DNA from: a virus
DNA length: 64,000 bases
Virus record (IMG/VR): IMGVR_UViG_3300028895_000635
Coordinates: 1-64,000 of that record
Direction: 5' to 3' (one strand)
Shown: piece after piece, positions 39,249 through 46,729 of the stretch
How positions within the stretch are numbered: the first letter of the stretch is position 1
Layout: each line of letters starts with the position of its first letter
Notes under the pieces: model-generated
What the model was told of the DNA's origin: nothing
Database searches by the model: none
Seen by the model: the letters and a program-made list of their open reading frames with translations, nothing else
Position numbers and translations under genes: made by a program

Positions 39249-40004
39249 TCACGTGTAGGCCACGTGTTTCTCCTTTCTGTGTCTATGCGCCAACAGCACG
39301 CAGGTGCCGATGATCAGCATGGTGATCGTGGATGGTTCAGGCGTAATCGCAAAGCCTCCTGTGCCATGATCGAAAGAGCCTACGAACGACGCCTCGACTG
39401 TGTCCACGTCGATGGTCCACAGCGTACCGTTGTTCCAGGCATACAGCCCGTCGGGACCGTAATCGAACGCCCAGAACGTGTGACCGGGTAGCTGGCCAAG
39501 CGGGGTCGTTGAGCCAGACAGCATATCGACCTCGACCAGCCACTTGGATGCCTGATCCCAAATGAACGCCCGGCTGTCTGGCGCAATCGCAAACGCCTCG
39601 ATACTGACATACGGGAAGAGCGTGTGCATGACCCAGTAGCCGCCGTGCTCGGTATCGATCATGACCAGTTCGTTGTCATAATTGATGCCAAACAGGTTAT
39701 CCATTGGATCGAACGCTATGCTCCTGCATGTCCGGGGCGTCGTGCCGATGTACGTGCCGAGGCCAGACACGGGATCGATAGTCCACAGCTTCTCGTGCAT
39801 GCTGGTGGCGTACAGCGTGCCGTCTGAGCTGCTATCGAGTGCGCGCACAGCCGCTATGCCGCTAGGGCCGCGTTGTGACTGTACGCCGGTTGAAAAGTCG
39901 GTGAGGTACAGAACAGAGTTGGCTGTACTGTCAACGACGTAGCCGACAGTCTCCGCGCTAGCAAAGCACGGAGTCAACAGAATCAGCAGCAATGCGTACC
40001 GCAT
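39249..40004 (-). CDS. secreted beta-propeller-like protein with PEP-CTERM sorting signal
   Basis: 251 residues from the ATG at 40004, because AGGAGG sits inside the longer frame starting at 40025. A Sec signal (residues 1-17) is followed by about seven short strand repeats of the propeller type (DSSSDGTLYAT, AFDPMDNLFGI, APDSRAFIW, DYGPDGLYAW). The C-terminus has TPEPST, then a hydrophobic segment (TMLIIGTCVLLA) and a basic HRHRKEK end, the three-part signal cut by exosortase. The product would be sorted to the host cell surface or matrix. A phage encoding this signal is unusual and points to a host with exosortase. Confidence 0.72.
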   Translation of the reverse strand: MRYALLLILLTPCFASAETVGYVVDSTANSVLYLTDFSTGVQSQRGPSGIAAVRALDSSSDGTLYATSMHEKLWTIDPVSGLGTYIGTTPRTCRSIAFDPMDNLFGINYDNELVMIDTEHGGYWVMHTLFPYVSIEAFAIAPDSRAFIWDQASKWLVEVDMLSGSTTPLGQLPGHTFWAFDYGPDGLYAWNNGTLWTIDVDTVEASFVGSFDHGTGGFAITPEPSTITMLIIGTCVLLAHRHRKEKHVAYT

Positions 40005-40344
40005 CGTCGAACTCCTCCTCTTCATAGGGGAGCATTAGCGTCTGCCAGTAATCGTCTTGTGCCATTTCTGCCATCCAGCCTTCAACGCCAAGACGGTGCA
40101 GCCGCGAGTAATGCTTCCTGATGTAAGGAACACGGGGGTCTTCCTCCCTGTCCAAACGCTCCAGCTCCGCTATCGCTTCGTCCGTCTCAAGCAGCAGTAG
40201 CCGCTTGAGCCAGGACAACGTGTACTTCGCGTCGCGCACAAGCTGCGCATTCAACGCGCTACTGGCCGCCGACGACGTCCGTGTGGACGCTGTCCGCCAG
40301 TAGTCAGTGACGATCTGCAACACTCTGTCGCGGGTATACGACAT
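39958..40344 (-). CDS. small helical protein
   Basis: 128 residues. Helical throughout with an Arg/Asp-rich middle and an acidic tail. Its 3' end overlaps the PEP-CTERM gene's start by 47 bp. A CAGAAAGGAG site lies upstream of the ATG. No known family. Confidence 0.55.
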   Translation of the reverse strand: MSYTRDRVLQIVTDYWRTASTRTSSAASSALNAQLVRDAKYTLSWLKRLLLLETDEAIAELERLDREEDPRVPYIRKHYSRLHRLGVEGWMAEMAQDDYWQTLMLPYEEEEFDDAVRIAADSVDSVLC

Positions 40345-40362
40345 CGCATACTCCTTTCTGGG

Positions 40363-40803
40363 TTAGCGTCGCCTGCCGAAGAAATAGATGCCGTGGTGAG
40401 TTGCGGCAATGGGCTCGTCGGTCGCTGACATGCCGCCTCTGCGCACAGTCTCGCCCGCCAGCGGGTTGAACTTGAGGATCGGTGGCGCATGTGCGCGCCA
40501 TACATCGATGCTCCCGGGCAGTTTGACTTCCCGCCCTTCTGATAAGAGGTTCGCCCACTCGCTGTGATAGGCGGGGATGATATACCACGTACCGTCCGGC
40601 GCGACCATGTACTTGCGGTACTTGGTCGTCTCGTCGTTCTCGGCGACCGTGGTCTCAACAACAGCCCAGCGCTCATAGGTGGGCAGCTCCGAGACCAGTG
40701 TCATACCGTCACTGCGCTCTCCTACGCCGCCGACGCTGTAAATCAGCACGAAAGCGATGGCCACGATGGCCACGATGGCCACAATGAAATCCTGTGTACG
40801 CAT
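40363..40803 (-). CDS. single-pass membrane protein
   Basis: 146 residues. MRTQDFIVAIVAIVAIAFVLI is the N-terminal transmembrane anchor; three exact tandem 9-bp units encode the VAI repeat, suggesting slippage. The rest has mixed strands and a GRRR tail. No domain recognised. It follows the stem-loop-rich spacer at 40804-41117. Confidence 0.55.
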   Translation of the reverse strand: MRTQDFIVAIVAIVAIAFVLIYSVGGVGERSDGMTLVSELPTYERWAVVETTVAENDETTKYRKYMVAPDGTWYIIPAYHSEWANLLSEGREVKLPGSIDVWRAHAPPILKFNPLAGETVRRGGMSATDEPIAATHHGIYFFGRRR

Positions 40804-40827
40804 GGGTTAGATTCCTTTCGTAGGGAT

Positions 40828-40861
40828 GAAAAGCGGAGGGGCGGCGACAAGCCGCCCCTCC
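40828..40861 (-). terminator. terminator hairpin
   Basis: A ten-base-pair GC stem with loop TTGTCG on the minus strand, then CTTTTC. 24 bp before the membrane-protein start at 40803. Confidence 0.65.
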
Positions 40862-40900
40862 AGGGCCAGTACCTCCCTCATCGGGAAGTTCAATGTGTAC

Positions 40901-40939
40901 GAAAAACGCGGCCGAGAGCTCAATGAGCACCCGGCCGCG
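40901..40939 (-). terminator. terminator hairpin
   Basis: CGCGGCCG/CGGCCGCG with a 17-bp loop on the minus strand, then TTTTTC. Second of two in tandem. Confidence 0.65.
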
Positions 40940-41117
40940 ATGGTCCGTTTCCGCATACTGCAGGCGAGATTTGAATAAAGACTCCTGCAGGCCAGTCGTG
41001 ACCGCAAGGCTGTCGAGGCAAGGATCTTCGCCTCGGTGGGTACGGGCGCAAGGCTCATGTCAACCGTGCGCTAACGGACAACCTTTACACCACCGTCCTC
41101 CACGACACTCACCAACC

Positions 41118-41471
41118 TTATGCGGGAACGGCACGCGCGATCTCGTCCAGCTCTTCCAGCAGATCAGAGACCTCGATCACGTCCGGCAGCATTGTCGCAT
41201 GCTCGCTCGGATCAGCGTACTCGTAGATATTCACGTCGCCCTCGCGCTCCTCGGCCATGATGAACTCATGGGCCAGCGCGTCGGGGCTTTCGGGGTACTC
41301 ACGAACGCGTACGACGAGCACCCGGCAGTTGTCTCGTCGTCGCCTGCGCCTCTCCACGTAGTAGAAGCGCACGGAACCGCAGAGCGTACTGTCTGCAGTC
41401 GTCAGAAAATTGATCACCGGGACACCAGGCGGCAGGCCTTCAAGCCAAGCCTGTGTTTCTTGAATGGTCAT
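41118..41471 (-). CDS. small hypothetical protein
   Basis: 117 residues. An N-terminal helix, a strand pair around SVRFYYVERRRRRRD (six Arg in a row), then LVVRVREYP and an acidic C-terminus with helical ends. GAAAGGA precedes the ATG. No family. Confidence 0.55.
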   Translation of the reverse strand: MTIQETQAWLEGLPPGVPVINFLTTADSTLCGSVRFYYVERRRRRRDNCRVLVVRVREYPESPDALAHEFIMAEEREGDVNIYEYADPSEHATMLPDVIEVSDLLEELDEIARAVPA

Positions 41472-41494
41472 GGGTCGTTCCTTTCGGGGGAAGG

Positions 41495-41722
41495 TTACTT
41501 ATGGCAGCCCTTCAGGGCATGACGCTCGGCCAGCTCTATATCGATAAAGCCGACGCGGGTACTACCGATCGTCATCTGCCAGTCAATGTCATTCTCTATG
41601 TCGAGATGACGTTTGTTTAATCGCCAGCCCCTGCCTTCGTTGAAGAGCTTGATGGGGCCGTCAGGTAGCGTTTGCGTTACAGTCTCCTTTCCTTGTGGGA
41701 CTGGGTTGTTTCCTACTAACAC
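41495..41722 (-). CDS. small hypothetical protein, GTG start
   Basis: 75 residues. The start is a GTG with GAAAGGAGG five bases upstream. Contains GPIKLFNEGRGWRLNKRHLD and TIGSTRVGFIDIEL, a mix of strands. The C-terminus has KGCHK. No family. It begins just after the hairpin at 41746-41781. Confidence 0.5.
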   Translation of the reverse strand: MLVGNNPVPQGKETVTQTLPDGPIKLFNEGRGWRLNKRHLDIENDIDWQMTIGSTRVGFIDIELAERHALKGCHK

Positions 41723-41745
41723 ACTGTCCTCCTTTCACAGGGAGA

Positions 41746-41781
41746 CCCGCTGGGCGCCCCACCGCGGGTACGCCCAGCGGG
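41746..41781. terminator. strong GC hairpin, no T-run
   Basis: CCCGCTGGGCG and its exact complement with a 14-bp loop, 10 bp past the stop of the gene at 41791. Without a T-run it may be a pause site or act as a rho-dependent or mRNA-stability element. Confidence 0.4.
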
Positions 41782-41790
41782 CACAACTCA

Positions 41791-42012
41791 TTATTTCATG
41801 CGGAGCAGACACCACGGCATCCTGACGCCCAGCAGATACCAGCTAGGCGACCAGATGAAAATGGCAGCTAGCAGCAATCCGAATTCGCTGCGCGTCCATT
41901 CGGCGGTATGCATAGCCCAATCACACACGTGGTAGGCGAGTATACCGCCCATGAACCACAGCACAGCTGCCAACGCGGTGACAGCTATCAGCGCCCTCAT
42001 ACGCTCTGACAT
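41791..42012 (-). CDS. small two-pass membrane protein
   Basis: 73 residues from the ATG at 42012 (AGGAGGG seven bases upstream); a longer frame only overlaps the HD gene. Two hydrophobic helices (ALIAVTALAAVLWFMGGILA and LLLAAIFIWSPSWYLL) linked by a short polar His/Trp turn. It overlaps the HD-hydrolase gene by 16 bp. It could be a holin-like or regulatory membrane protein; the lysis genes are not identified here. Confidence 0.5.
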   Translation of the reverse strand: MSERMRALIAVTALAAVLWFMGGILAYHVCDWAMHTAEWTRSEFGLLLAAIFIWSPSWYLLGVRMPWCLLRMK

Positions 42013-42644
42013 ACGTAGCCCTCCTGCCGTAATAGCCTGCGCATCCCGTCCAGATCGTCTGCAACCCGGAGGTCGAAGATCGGCTGCATGACTTCTTGAA
42101 TACGCGCCTCGGTCTCGGGGAAATACGTGCGCCGTCCGTATCCGTCTGGGCCGTACTTCAGCCACAGATGGTTTGCCGCCCGCCGCAGCTGCGCTACTTC
42201 GCTCAGCTCTGGATGGTGGCGCTCGCCGTGGGCGTATGCACGCAAATATGCGTGCGCCGTGTCCACTGGCGTACGATCGGCGTCCGCAACAATTTGCTCC
42301 AACACGGTCTCCGGCTTGCCGGTCGACGCTCTGTGTTGGCGTACTGCGCCTGCAATGGCATTGAGTCCTTTTTCGTTGAACTCGCGCTGCAGCACTTCGT
42401 CATTGAGCACGATCTGCGCTCCCACGTTCTCGTGGTCCTCACGGCCTTCCGCCAACCCGACGTCGTGGTAGATGGCTGCGATCTCAGCCAGCATCACTTG
42501 GTCGGGCGCGTGGATACGCGCAAGGTAGGCCGCCTGACGTCGGACGGCCCGCATGTGTCTTTGGTCATGGCCCAAGTCGAACCCGTCGTATAGCCGGGCG
42601 ACTTCGAACAACCTGCGGTGCAGGCTGGTCGTACACTGCGACAT
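41997..42644 (-). CDS. HD-domain phosphohydrolase
   Basis: 215 residues. GHDQRHMRAVRR (H26, H30), AIYHDVG (H60, D61), HENVG (H71) and a later DADRTP match the metal-binding pattern of HD hydrolases. These act on nucleotides, (p)ppGpp or cyclic dinucleotides. It is the first gene after the promoter at 42694. Substrate unknown; an alarmone or nucleotide role is an inference only. Confidence 0.72.
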   Translation of the reverse strand: MSQCTTSLHRRLFEVARLYDGFDLGHDQRHMRAVRRQAAYLARIHAPDQVMLAEIAAIYHDVGLAEGREDHENVGAQIVLNDEVLQREFNEKGLNAIAGAVRQHRASTGKPETVLEQIVADADRTPVDTAHAYLRAYAHGERHHPELSEVAQLRRAANHLWLKYGPDGYGRRTYFPETEARIQEVMQPIFDLRVADDLDGMRRLLRQEGYVCQSV

Positions 42645-42693
42645 GAACTACCCTCCTTAGCTAAGGGGAAAGAAATGATAAACGTCTCCACGT

Positions 42694-42722
42694 GATAATG
42701 CCCTACACATGGTAGTTTTTAA
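42694..42722 (-). promoter_or_regulatory. sigma70-like promoter
   Basis: On the minus strand TTAAAA, 17 bp, ATTATC. Shares CTTAAAAAC and GGGCA with the promoter at 39139-39167. It lies between a terminator (42728) and the HD gene (42644), followed by a short ACGT/ACGT stem. Confidence 0.5.
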
Positions 42723-42727
42723 GGGCT

Positions 42728-42754
42728 AAAGAAAGGCCCACGAACGCGGACCTT
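42728..42754 (-). terminator. rho-independent terminator
   Basis: On the minus strand GGTCCGC/GTGGGCC (two G-T pairs) with loop GTTC, then TTTCTTT. 17 bp past the stop of the gene at 42771. Confidence 0.55.
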
Positions 42755-42770
42755 TCCCAAATGATAAGGC

Positions 42771-43526
42771 TCATTTGGTCAGACGTGCAGCACGCCGCGC
42801 CTGTTCGGCAGCGTCATACTCGTCCAACCGTATGAGTGTTTGGATGTTCTCTGGCAGATGCGCACGGAGTCGGCGCATCGTCGCTTCGTGGTAGTCGAAG
42901 TTAGGGTCATAGCCTTTCGGCGTTTCCTTGTTTCCGACTACCGCCCACAACATTGGGGTTTCCACCCACGGCTCTAAGAACTCGCCGTTGGCAGCCAACC
43001 GGTTGAGGGACGTTATGATACCCTCGCGGGCATCGTGGTCGCCGATCCAGACGAGATCGTCCTCGTCCTTGGCGAAATGACCACTGGACGTGTACTCCCA
43101 GTGATTGTCTGTAGAATCCGGTCGCCAATTGTACCAGCACTTTGCATTGTTCACGCACATGGATGGCTCTGCACCGCGTTCGCCGATCCAATCGAGATAT
43201 TCGCAAAGCAACAACTGACCGGGGGATCTCCAGTATGCATGCCAGTAGAGCCAGCACCTGTCTGACTCCACTAGTTCCGCACCTACGGGCTCGAAGCCGT
43301 TACTACGCAGTATGTGGTCAAACTTGATCATAGAGCAGCTGAAGTCGGTGTCTCCAGCGTTTTCCATGACCCTGCGTTTGTTTTGCACATGTGCGAAATG
43401 CAGTTGCAAGCCCAGTGCCTCCGTGTCCTTATCCTCCTTGTAAGACTTGCCCGTGATCCGCTCGGCTTCTGCCAATGGATCAAAGCGCATGGCCTCCTCT
43501 GGAGTCTTGGGCAACTCAGGTAGCAT
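42771..43526 (-). CDS. hypothetical protein
   Basis: 251 residues. Trp- and Tyr-rich strands (DRCWLYWHAYWRSPGQLLL, WYNW, SGHF, DLVWIGD) and helices at both ends, Cys scattered. No catalytic motif seen. TTCTCC on the complement gives GGAGAA before the ATG. Function unknown; its own terminator follows, so it may be a single transcript with the gene at 43541. Confidence 0.5.
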   Translation of the reverse strand: MLPELPKTPEEAMRFDPLAEAERITGKSYKEDKDTEALGLQLHFAHVQNKRRVMENAGDTDFSCSMIKFDHILRSNGFEPVGAELVESDRCWLYWHAYWRSPGQLLLCEYLDWIGERGAEPSMCVNNAKCWYNWRPDSTDNHWEYTSSGHFAKDEDDLVWIGDHDAREGIITSLNRLAANGEFLEPWVETPMLWAVVGNKETPKGYDPNFDYHEATMRRLRAHLPENIQTLIRLDEYDAAEQARRAARLTK

Positions 43527-43540
43527 CCGTTCTCCTAACC

Positions 43541-44467
43541 CTACATAAGGTGGACGGGAGTGTTTTTGTCGTAGACCACAAAGTCACGCGCAATCAACTG
43601 CATGATCTGTTCGGTACTCAGTGGATCGCTCATCACGCCGCTCACCAACGCGATGCGCTCATCGCCTTTGACGATGAACAAGCGCTCTGGATGCGTAGCC
43701 CATTCGATAGCCTTCCGCGGGTCGTCCTTATGCGACTGTAGCGCAGCTGCGTGAATACGCTCTCTGGCTTCCAGCTCGTCGGGGTGGGTGTCAGCGTCAG
43801 GCTTGGGCCGCGTCTCTGCCTGTCGCTGCTTGACCATCTCCACCAACAGCTCTGGCGCACCTAGGCGCTCCAACATCTCGGGATTAGCGAGGTCGCTGAG
43901 CATTTCCACGGTAGCACCACGGCTGGCGTACAACGTGTGCAATGCCAACGCGGCGTCGATGCGCTTTTGCGTGTAGCTTACCAGCGCTTGCACGAACTCG
44001 TCGCGCGCCGCCTCGATTACGTCCGCAGGCATACCATCGCGTTCTTGATCGATTTGCTCCAGTATGTTCGCGAGCACGTCCTTCGGGTCGTGAACAGTGT
44101 CTGTAGCAAGGTCACCGTGTATCGCTCCGAAGATGGACACCATCGTGCCATCGTGCTGTATCTGATCCAGCACTTCGCTCTTGTGCATAAGCCCAACAGC
44201 GTAGAGCTCGAACGCGATGTCCGGCCAGACCCGATCCAGCACGTACATGGTCAACACCCAGCGGTCAGCCAGGTTGCGCAGGTCCAGCTTCGACAGAAAG
44301 CGCTCTTCCAGCTTGTCGTGCTGCTCTGGCGGCACCATCTCTTTCAGCATCGCCTCCATCGGCTCCAAAGCCTCATCGACCGCGGCGGGCGTAGCCTCCA
44401 GTATGTTGCGTGCGGACCGCAGCAGGCTAACGTAGGCTTTCGACGCTTCCGGCGTCATCATCGGCAT
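43541..44467 (-). CDS. all-helical hypothetical protein
   Basis: 308 residues from the ATG at 44467 (AAGGAGA upstream). Mostly long amphipathic helices; a MEAMLKEMVP segment, many Met and Glu, and an internal SRGATVEMLSDLANPEMLERL stretch. No known motif or membrane segment. It starts after the terminator at 44495. Confidence 0.55.
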   Translation of the reverse strand: MPMMTPEASKAYVSLLRSARNILEATPAAVDEALEPMEAMLKEMVPPEQHDKLEERFLSKLDLRNLADRWVLTMYVLDRVWPDIAFELYAVGLMHKSEVLDQIQHDGTMVSIFGAIHGDLATDTVHDPKDVLANILEQIDQERDGMPADVIEAARDEFVQALVSYTQKRIDAALALHTLYASRGATVEMLSDLANPEMLERLGAPELLVEMVKQRQAETRPKPDADTHPDELEARERIHAAALQSHKDDPRKAIEWATHPERLFIVKGDERIALVSGVMSDPLSTEQIMQLIARDFVVYDKNTPVHLM

Positions 44468-44494
44468 AACTGTCTCCTTACAGACCCCTACAAT

Positions 44495-44533
44495 GAAAAA
44501 GCGGCTGTGCCCGGGGTTGAGCACAGCCGCTTT
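44495..44533 (-). terminator. rho-independent terminator
   Basis: On the minus strand an AAAGCGGCTGTGC stem with its complement, 10-bp loop, then TTTTTC. 19 bp past the stop of the gene at 44552. Confidence 0.85.
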
Positions 44534-44551
44534 GTATATGGTTACTGCCCG

Positions 44552-45109
44552 CTACTTCGTATTCGTGATCGTGCCGTATCCCTCGAAGTCGGCCGACTTG
44601 CTGACGGCATGACGTGTCTTGGGCGTGTTACTCACTGCCGGCTCGGCAGACGATGATCGGTAAGATCCGTAATGCGCCCATGGCATACGATACGGGTCAC
44701 CACGCCGCTGAGGCGGCACATACCGGTCGGGCGGTTGCGTATCGGGCACGCTGATCGGCGGTGGTAGCGCTTCACGCGCCCGCCGCTGTTCCCGTGTCAC
44801 CTCGTCGAGATGCCGTCGAAGGTCCTCGAGGATCGCGTCGTTGACGTCCAGCTCCTCCTGTGGCGGCGAGTGGTCCTCCGTGAGCTCTTCGTCGGCAGCG
44901 AACCGCATCAGCGTCTCACAGGCACAGTTCTCGCACTTGGCCAGCCGGTCAAGCGCGGTCTCGTACGGCACGGGCGTACCACGCGGAATCTCCACGTCGC
45001 CCTGCCAATCGCAATTGGTACAGAAACACTCGATTGTGTACGTACCTTCCGGCTTTTCAGCCTTGCCGTCTCTCAGACGTATACCGCGGGGTGCTCGATC
45101 TTCAGCCAT
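44552..45109 (-). CDS. zinc-ribbon protein with N-terminal basic tag
   Basis: 185 residues. The N-terminus MAEDRAPRGIRLRDG is the shared tag, here at the start rather than the end. A zinc site follows: C28, C30 and C33 in IECFCTNC, then CENCAC near residue 59. The second half is acidic with Pro-rich and Ser/Thr-rich polar tails. ATG is preceded only by dyad box copy 7, so translation or transcription of this gene may depend on it. Confidence 0.6.
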   Translation of the reverse strand: MAEDRAPRGIRLRDGKAEKPEGTYTIECFCTNCDWQGDVEIPRGTPVPYETALDRLAKCENCACETLMRFAADEELTEDHSPPQEELDVNDAILEDLRRHLDEVTREQRRAREALPPPISVPDTQPPDRYVPPQRRGDPYRMPWAHYGSYRSSSAEPAVSNTPKTRHAVSKSADFEGYGTITNTK

Positions 45110-45113
45110 GATT

Positions 45114-45129
45114 TTGTTCTTGTGATCAA
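45114..45129. promoter_or_regulatory. dyad box (copy 7)
   Basis: TTGATCACAAGAACAA on the minus strand. Its TGA is the stop codon of the gene at 45126, and it ends 5 bp before the ATG of the next gene. Confidence 0.5.
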
Positions 45130-45659
45130 AGTTCGCCGCCGTTGCGAGTCTCGTCCTCCTTCGGACAAGCGCCGCTTATTGGGCATTCGTCGCAATCACA
45201 CTCGCCGTCCTCAAGCATCTGGGCGATAGGCCCCAGCTGCGTGGTTGGCTGCATAGCCGGTGATGGCGGTTGCGTCGGCGGGCAGAAGTGTTTCTGGTAA
45301 GCCAGCGCATACTCTGCGCTTACCTCCATCAACTCCATTGTACGGACATCGCGCCTGATGCCAGTCGGCGAGTAGCGCCCACCGTAGGGCACCATAGCAA
45401 ATGGCCCCGTGTTTTGCACATGGGGTACGTCGCCGATGCGGTCAAGCGGTTCCAGGATGATCCATGGCGGGCAGTACACCTCGATGCGGAATACACGCCC
45501 GTGGAGGCTCTTATCCTCCTCTAGCTGCGGACCATCATCACCATACATAGCAGGCGGAAACTGCATTGATGGCGGGTTGAACGGACCCTTTGTGACGGTC
45601 ACCATCTTTCCTGGGGTGTAGTCGTCAGGTTTTAGTGTGCGCACGTTTGGTACCTCCAT
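45126..45659 (-). CDS. hypothetical protein with Cys-rich tail
   Basis: 177 residues. A beta-rich N-terminal domain (PGKMVTVTKGPF, RVFRIEVYCPPWIIL), a Tyr-rich segment, and a Cys cluster near the end (CDCDECPISGAC, four Cys in ten residues, enough for a metal site). The tail is polar (NGGEL). The ATG has GGAGG six bases upstream (revcomp of CCTCC). No family recognised. Confidence 0.5.
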   Translation of the reverse strand: MEVPNVRTLKPDDYTPGKMVTVTKGPFNPPSMQFPPAMYGDDGPQLEEDKSLHGRVFRIEVYCPPWIILEPLDRIGDVPHVQNTGPFAMVPYGGRYSPTGIRRDVRTMELMEVSAEYALAYQKHFCPPTQPPSPAMQPTTQLGPIAQMLEDGECDCDECPISGACPKEDETRNGGEL

Positions 45660-45700
45660 GCAACATTATGACAGAATCCGGGCAGAGGCGTAATAGACGC

Positions 45701-45907
45701 CTAGCCCACCTCGTGGGTGACGAGCGTACGCCCGCTACTCACTTCGACGACCGCGCCGCGGACAGCATCAGGACGCTTTGAGACGCTCCTGGCCAACTGC
45801 TCTGCCTCGTCAAAGTCATCCGTGTAGTCGACGATGATGTCGTTCTCACCTTCCGGACGTTCGACGAGTATTTGATACGCGCCGGCTCGTTTGGGGTAAT
45901 GCGTCAT
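45701..45907 (-). CDS. small protein related to the repeated domain of the 6199-7206 protein
   Basis: 68 residues. YQILVERPEGEN, a DDFDEAEQLARSVSKR helix and a strand VVEVSSGRTLVTHEVG follow the same order as the two domains in the 335-residue protein (YMVQNR, AxxAEFRSRD, VVVEYAAGH). This suggests a stand-alone copy of that domain. Weak evidence on sequence alone. Overlaps the NUMOD4-like gene by 62 bp. Confidence 0.45.
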   Translation of the reverse strand: MTHYPKRAGAYQILVERPEGENDIIVDYTDDFDEAEQLARSVSKRPDAVRGAVVEVSSGRTLVTHEVG

Positions 45908-46133
45908 TGAACACCTCCCTGTAGAGATCTGAAACGCGGCGGGTAGCGTTCCCGCCGCCGTTTGGGAGATGCAACCAGATAGATTGCGACCCTGCCGCTG
46001 TCCTCCGAGGCTGCATCTTGCTCCATTTATCCCGGACTAGTTGCCATACGGTCCCAGACCGGTCGATGGCGTAACCAGGCCAGTCCGGCAGTTGCCGGAT
46101 TTCCACGGACAGCTTCGGCAGCTTCGTGGCCAT
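45846..46133 (-). CDS. NUMOD4-like short protein
   Basis: 95 residues. IRQLPDWPGYAIDRSGTVW matches the start of NUMOD4, a small DNA-binding module found on HNH homing endonucleases, and VSDLYREVF resembles the helix after it. There is no HNH nuclease part. A hairpin of GGCGGCGGG/CCCGCCGC lies within the coding sequence. The ATG overlaps the stop of the upstream gene (TAATG). Remnant or solo DNA-binding protein. Confidence 0.5.
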   Translation of the reverse strand: MATKLPKLSVEIRQLPDWPGYAIDRSGTVWQLVRDKWSKMQPRRTAAGSQSIWLHLPNGGGNATRRVSDLYREVFNDALPQTSRRVSNTRRTSGR

Positions 46134-46729
46134 TATCGCGCTCGTAGTTTGATGTTCCTCGGGCGTCTGTTTTCGCGCTGCTCAAGCCGGGCGTTCCAGC
46201 CGAGCGGGTCGTCATCAGATTCCTTTGGCTTCTCTGCTACGCGTTTGCTTGCCGCTTCTCGGTCGCGGCCTATCTCTTCAACAAGGCCGGCTACACGATC
46301 GAACAGCGTGGTGCTGCCGGTGCTGGCGCCTGCGATCAGCGGCTCCCGCGCTGGGTCTGCCTGCTGCAGCACCTCTTCCGTCGTGACGCCTTCTGCGGGC
46401 GGGTGATGCGAAACCTCAACCTCGTGGGTGCTGGTGATCTCCTGCCATATCTCGTCTATGTGTCGACGCTGCGCGTCTGCCATCCGATCGAAGAAGTCGC
46501 TGTTGTCCAGCTCTCCGCCAGACCGCGGCGGCGGTGGTGGTAGCAACGACGTAGGTAGTCGCGACGGACGCGACTGTATACGCGGTACACCGGATAGGTC
46601 CAGCGGATCACGCCTCCAAACGCCGCCACCCCTGCGCACCTTCCAGGCAAGGACAGCCGCGACTACGATGGTCCCCAGGAAACAAATGCCGAAGACCATC
46701 AACGTGGTGAGCTGTCCGGCCGTGAACAT
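46133..46729 (-). CDS. N-terminally anchored membrane protein with basic C-terminal tag
   Basis: 198 residues. MFTAGQLTTLMVFGICFLGTIVVAAVLAW region is a single transmembrane helix (residues 8-29), then a basic RRGGGVWRRD segment, a Pro-rich stretch and a helical part (RMADAQRRHIDEIWQ). It ends in RRPRNIKLRAR, the shared tag. The tag would face the cytoplasm if the basic segment is inside. No enzymatic motif. Confidence 0.6.
   Translation of the reverse strand: MFTAGQLTTLMVFGICFLGTIVVAAVLAWKVRRGGGVWRRDPLDLSGVPRIQSRPSRLPTSLLPPPPPRSGGELDNSDFFDRMADAQRRHIDEIWQEITSTHEVEVSHHPPAEGVTTEEVLQQADPAREPLIAGASTGSTTLFDRVAGLVEEIGRDREAASKRVAEKPKESDDDPLGWNARLEQRENRRPRNIKLRAR

Larger units (their letters stand above)
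40804..41117 (-). other. 314-bp spacer with five stem-loops, no convincing gene
   Basis: Going down the minus strand: CCGT/ACGG at about 41064-41077, CGAGGC/GCCTCG at 41014-41035, CTGCAGG/CCTGCAG at 40958-40990, CGCGGCCG/CGGCCGCG at 40907-40939 with a TTTTT run, and GGAGGGGCGG/CCGCCCCTCC at 40835-40861 with CTTTTC. The last two are terminators. Frames here (40709-40930 and 40807-41058) lack a start site and run through the stems, so I do not call them. A structured RNA is possible. Confidence 0.5.

Noticed and set aside
40709-41058. Two minus-strand frames in the spacer before 41118
   Set aside because: They run through terminator stems and have no start site. The peptide-like stretch VLIELSAAFFVHIELPDE is probably chance in a GC-rich stem region.
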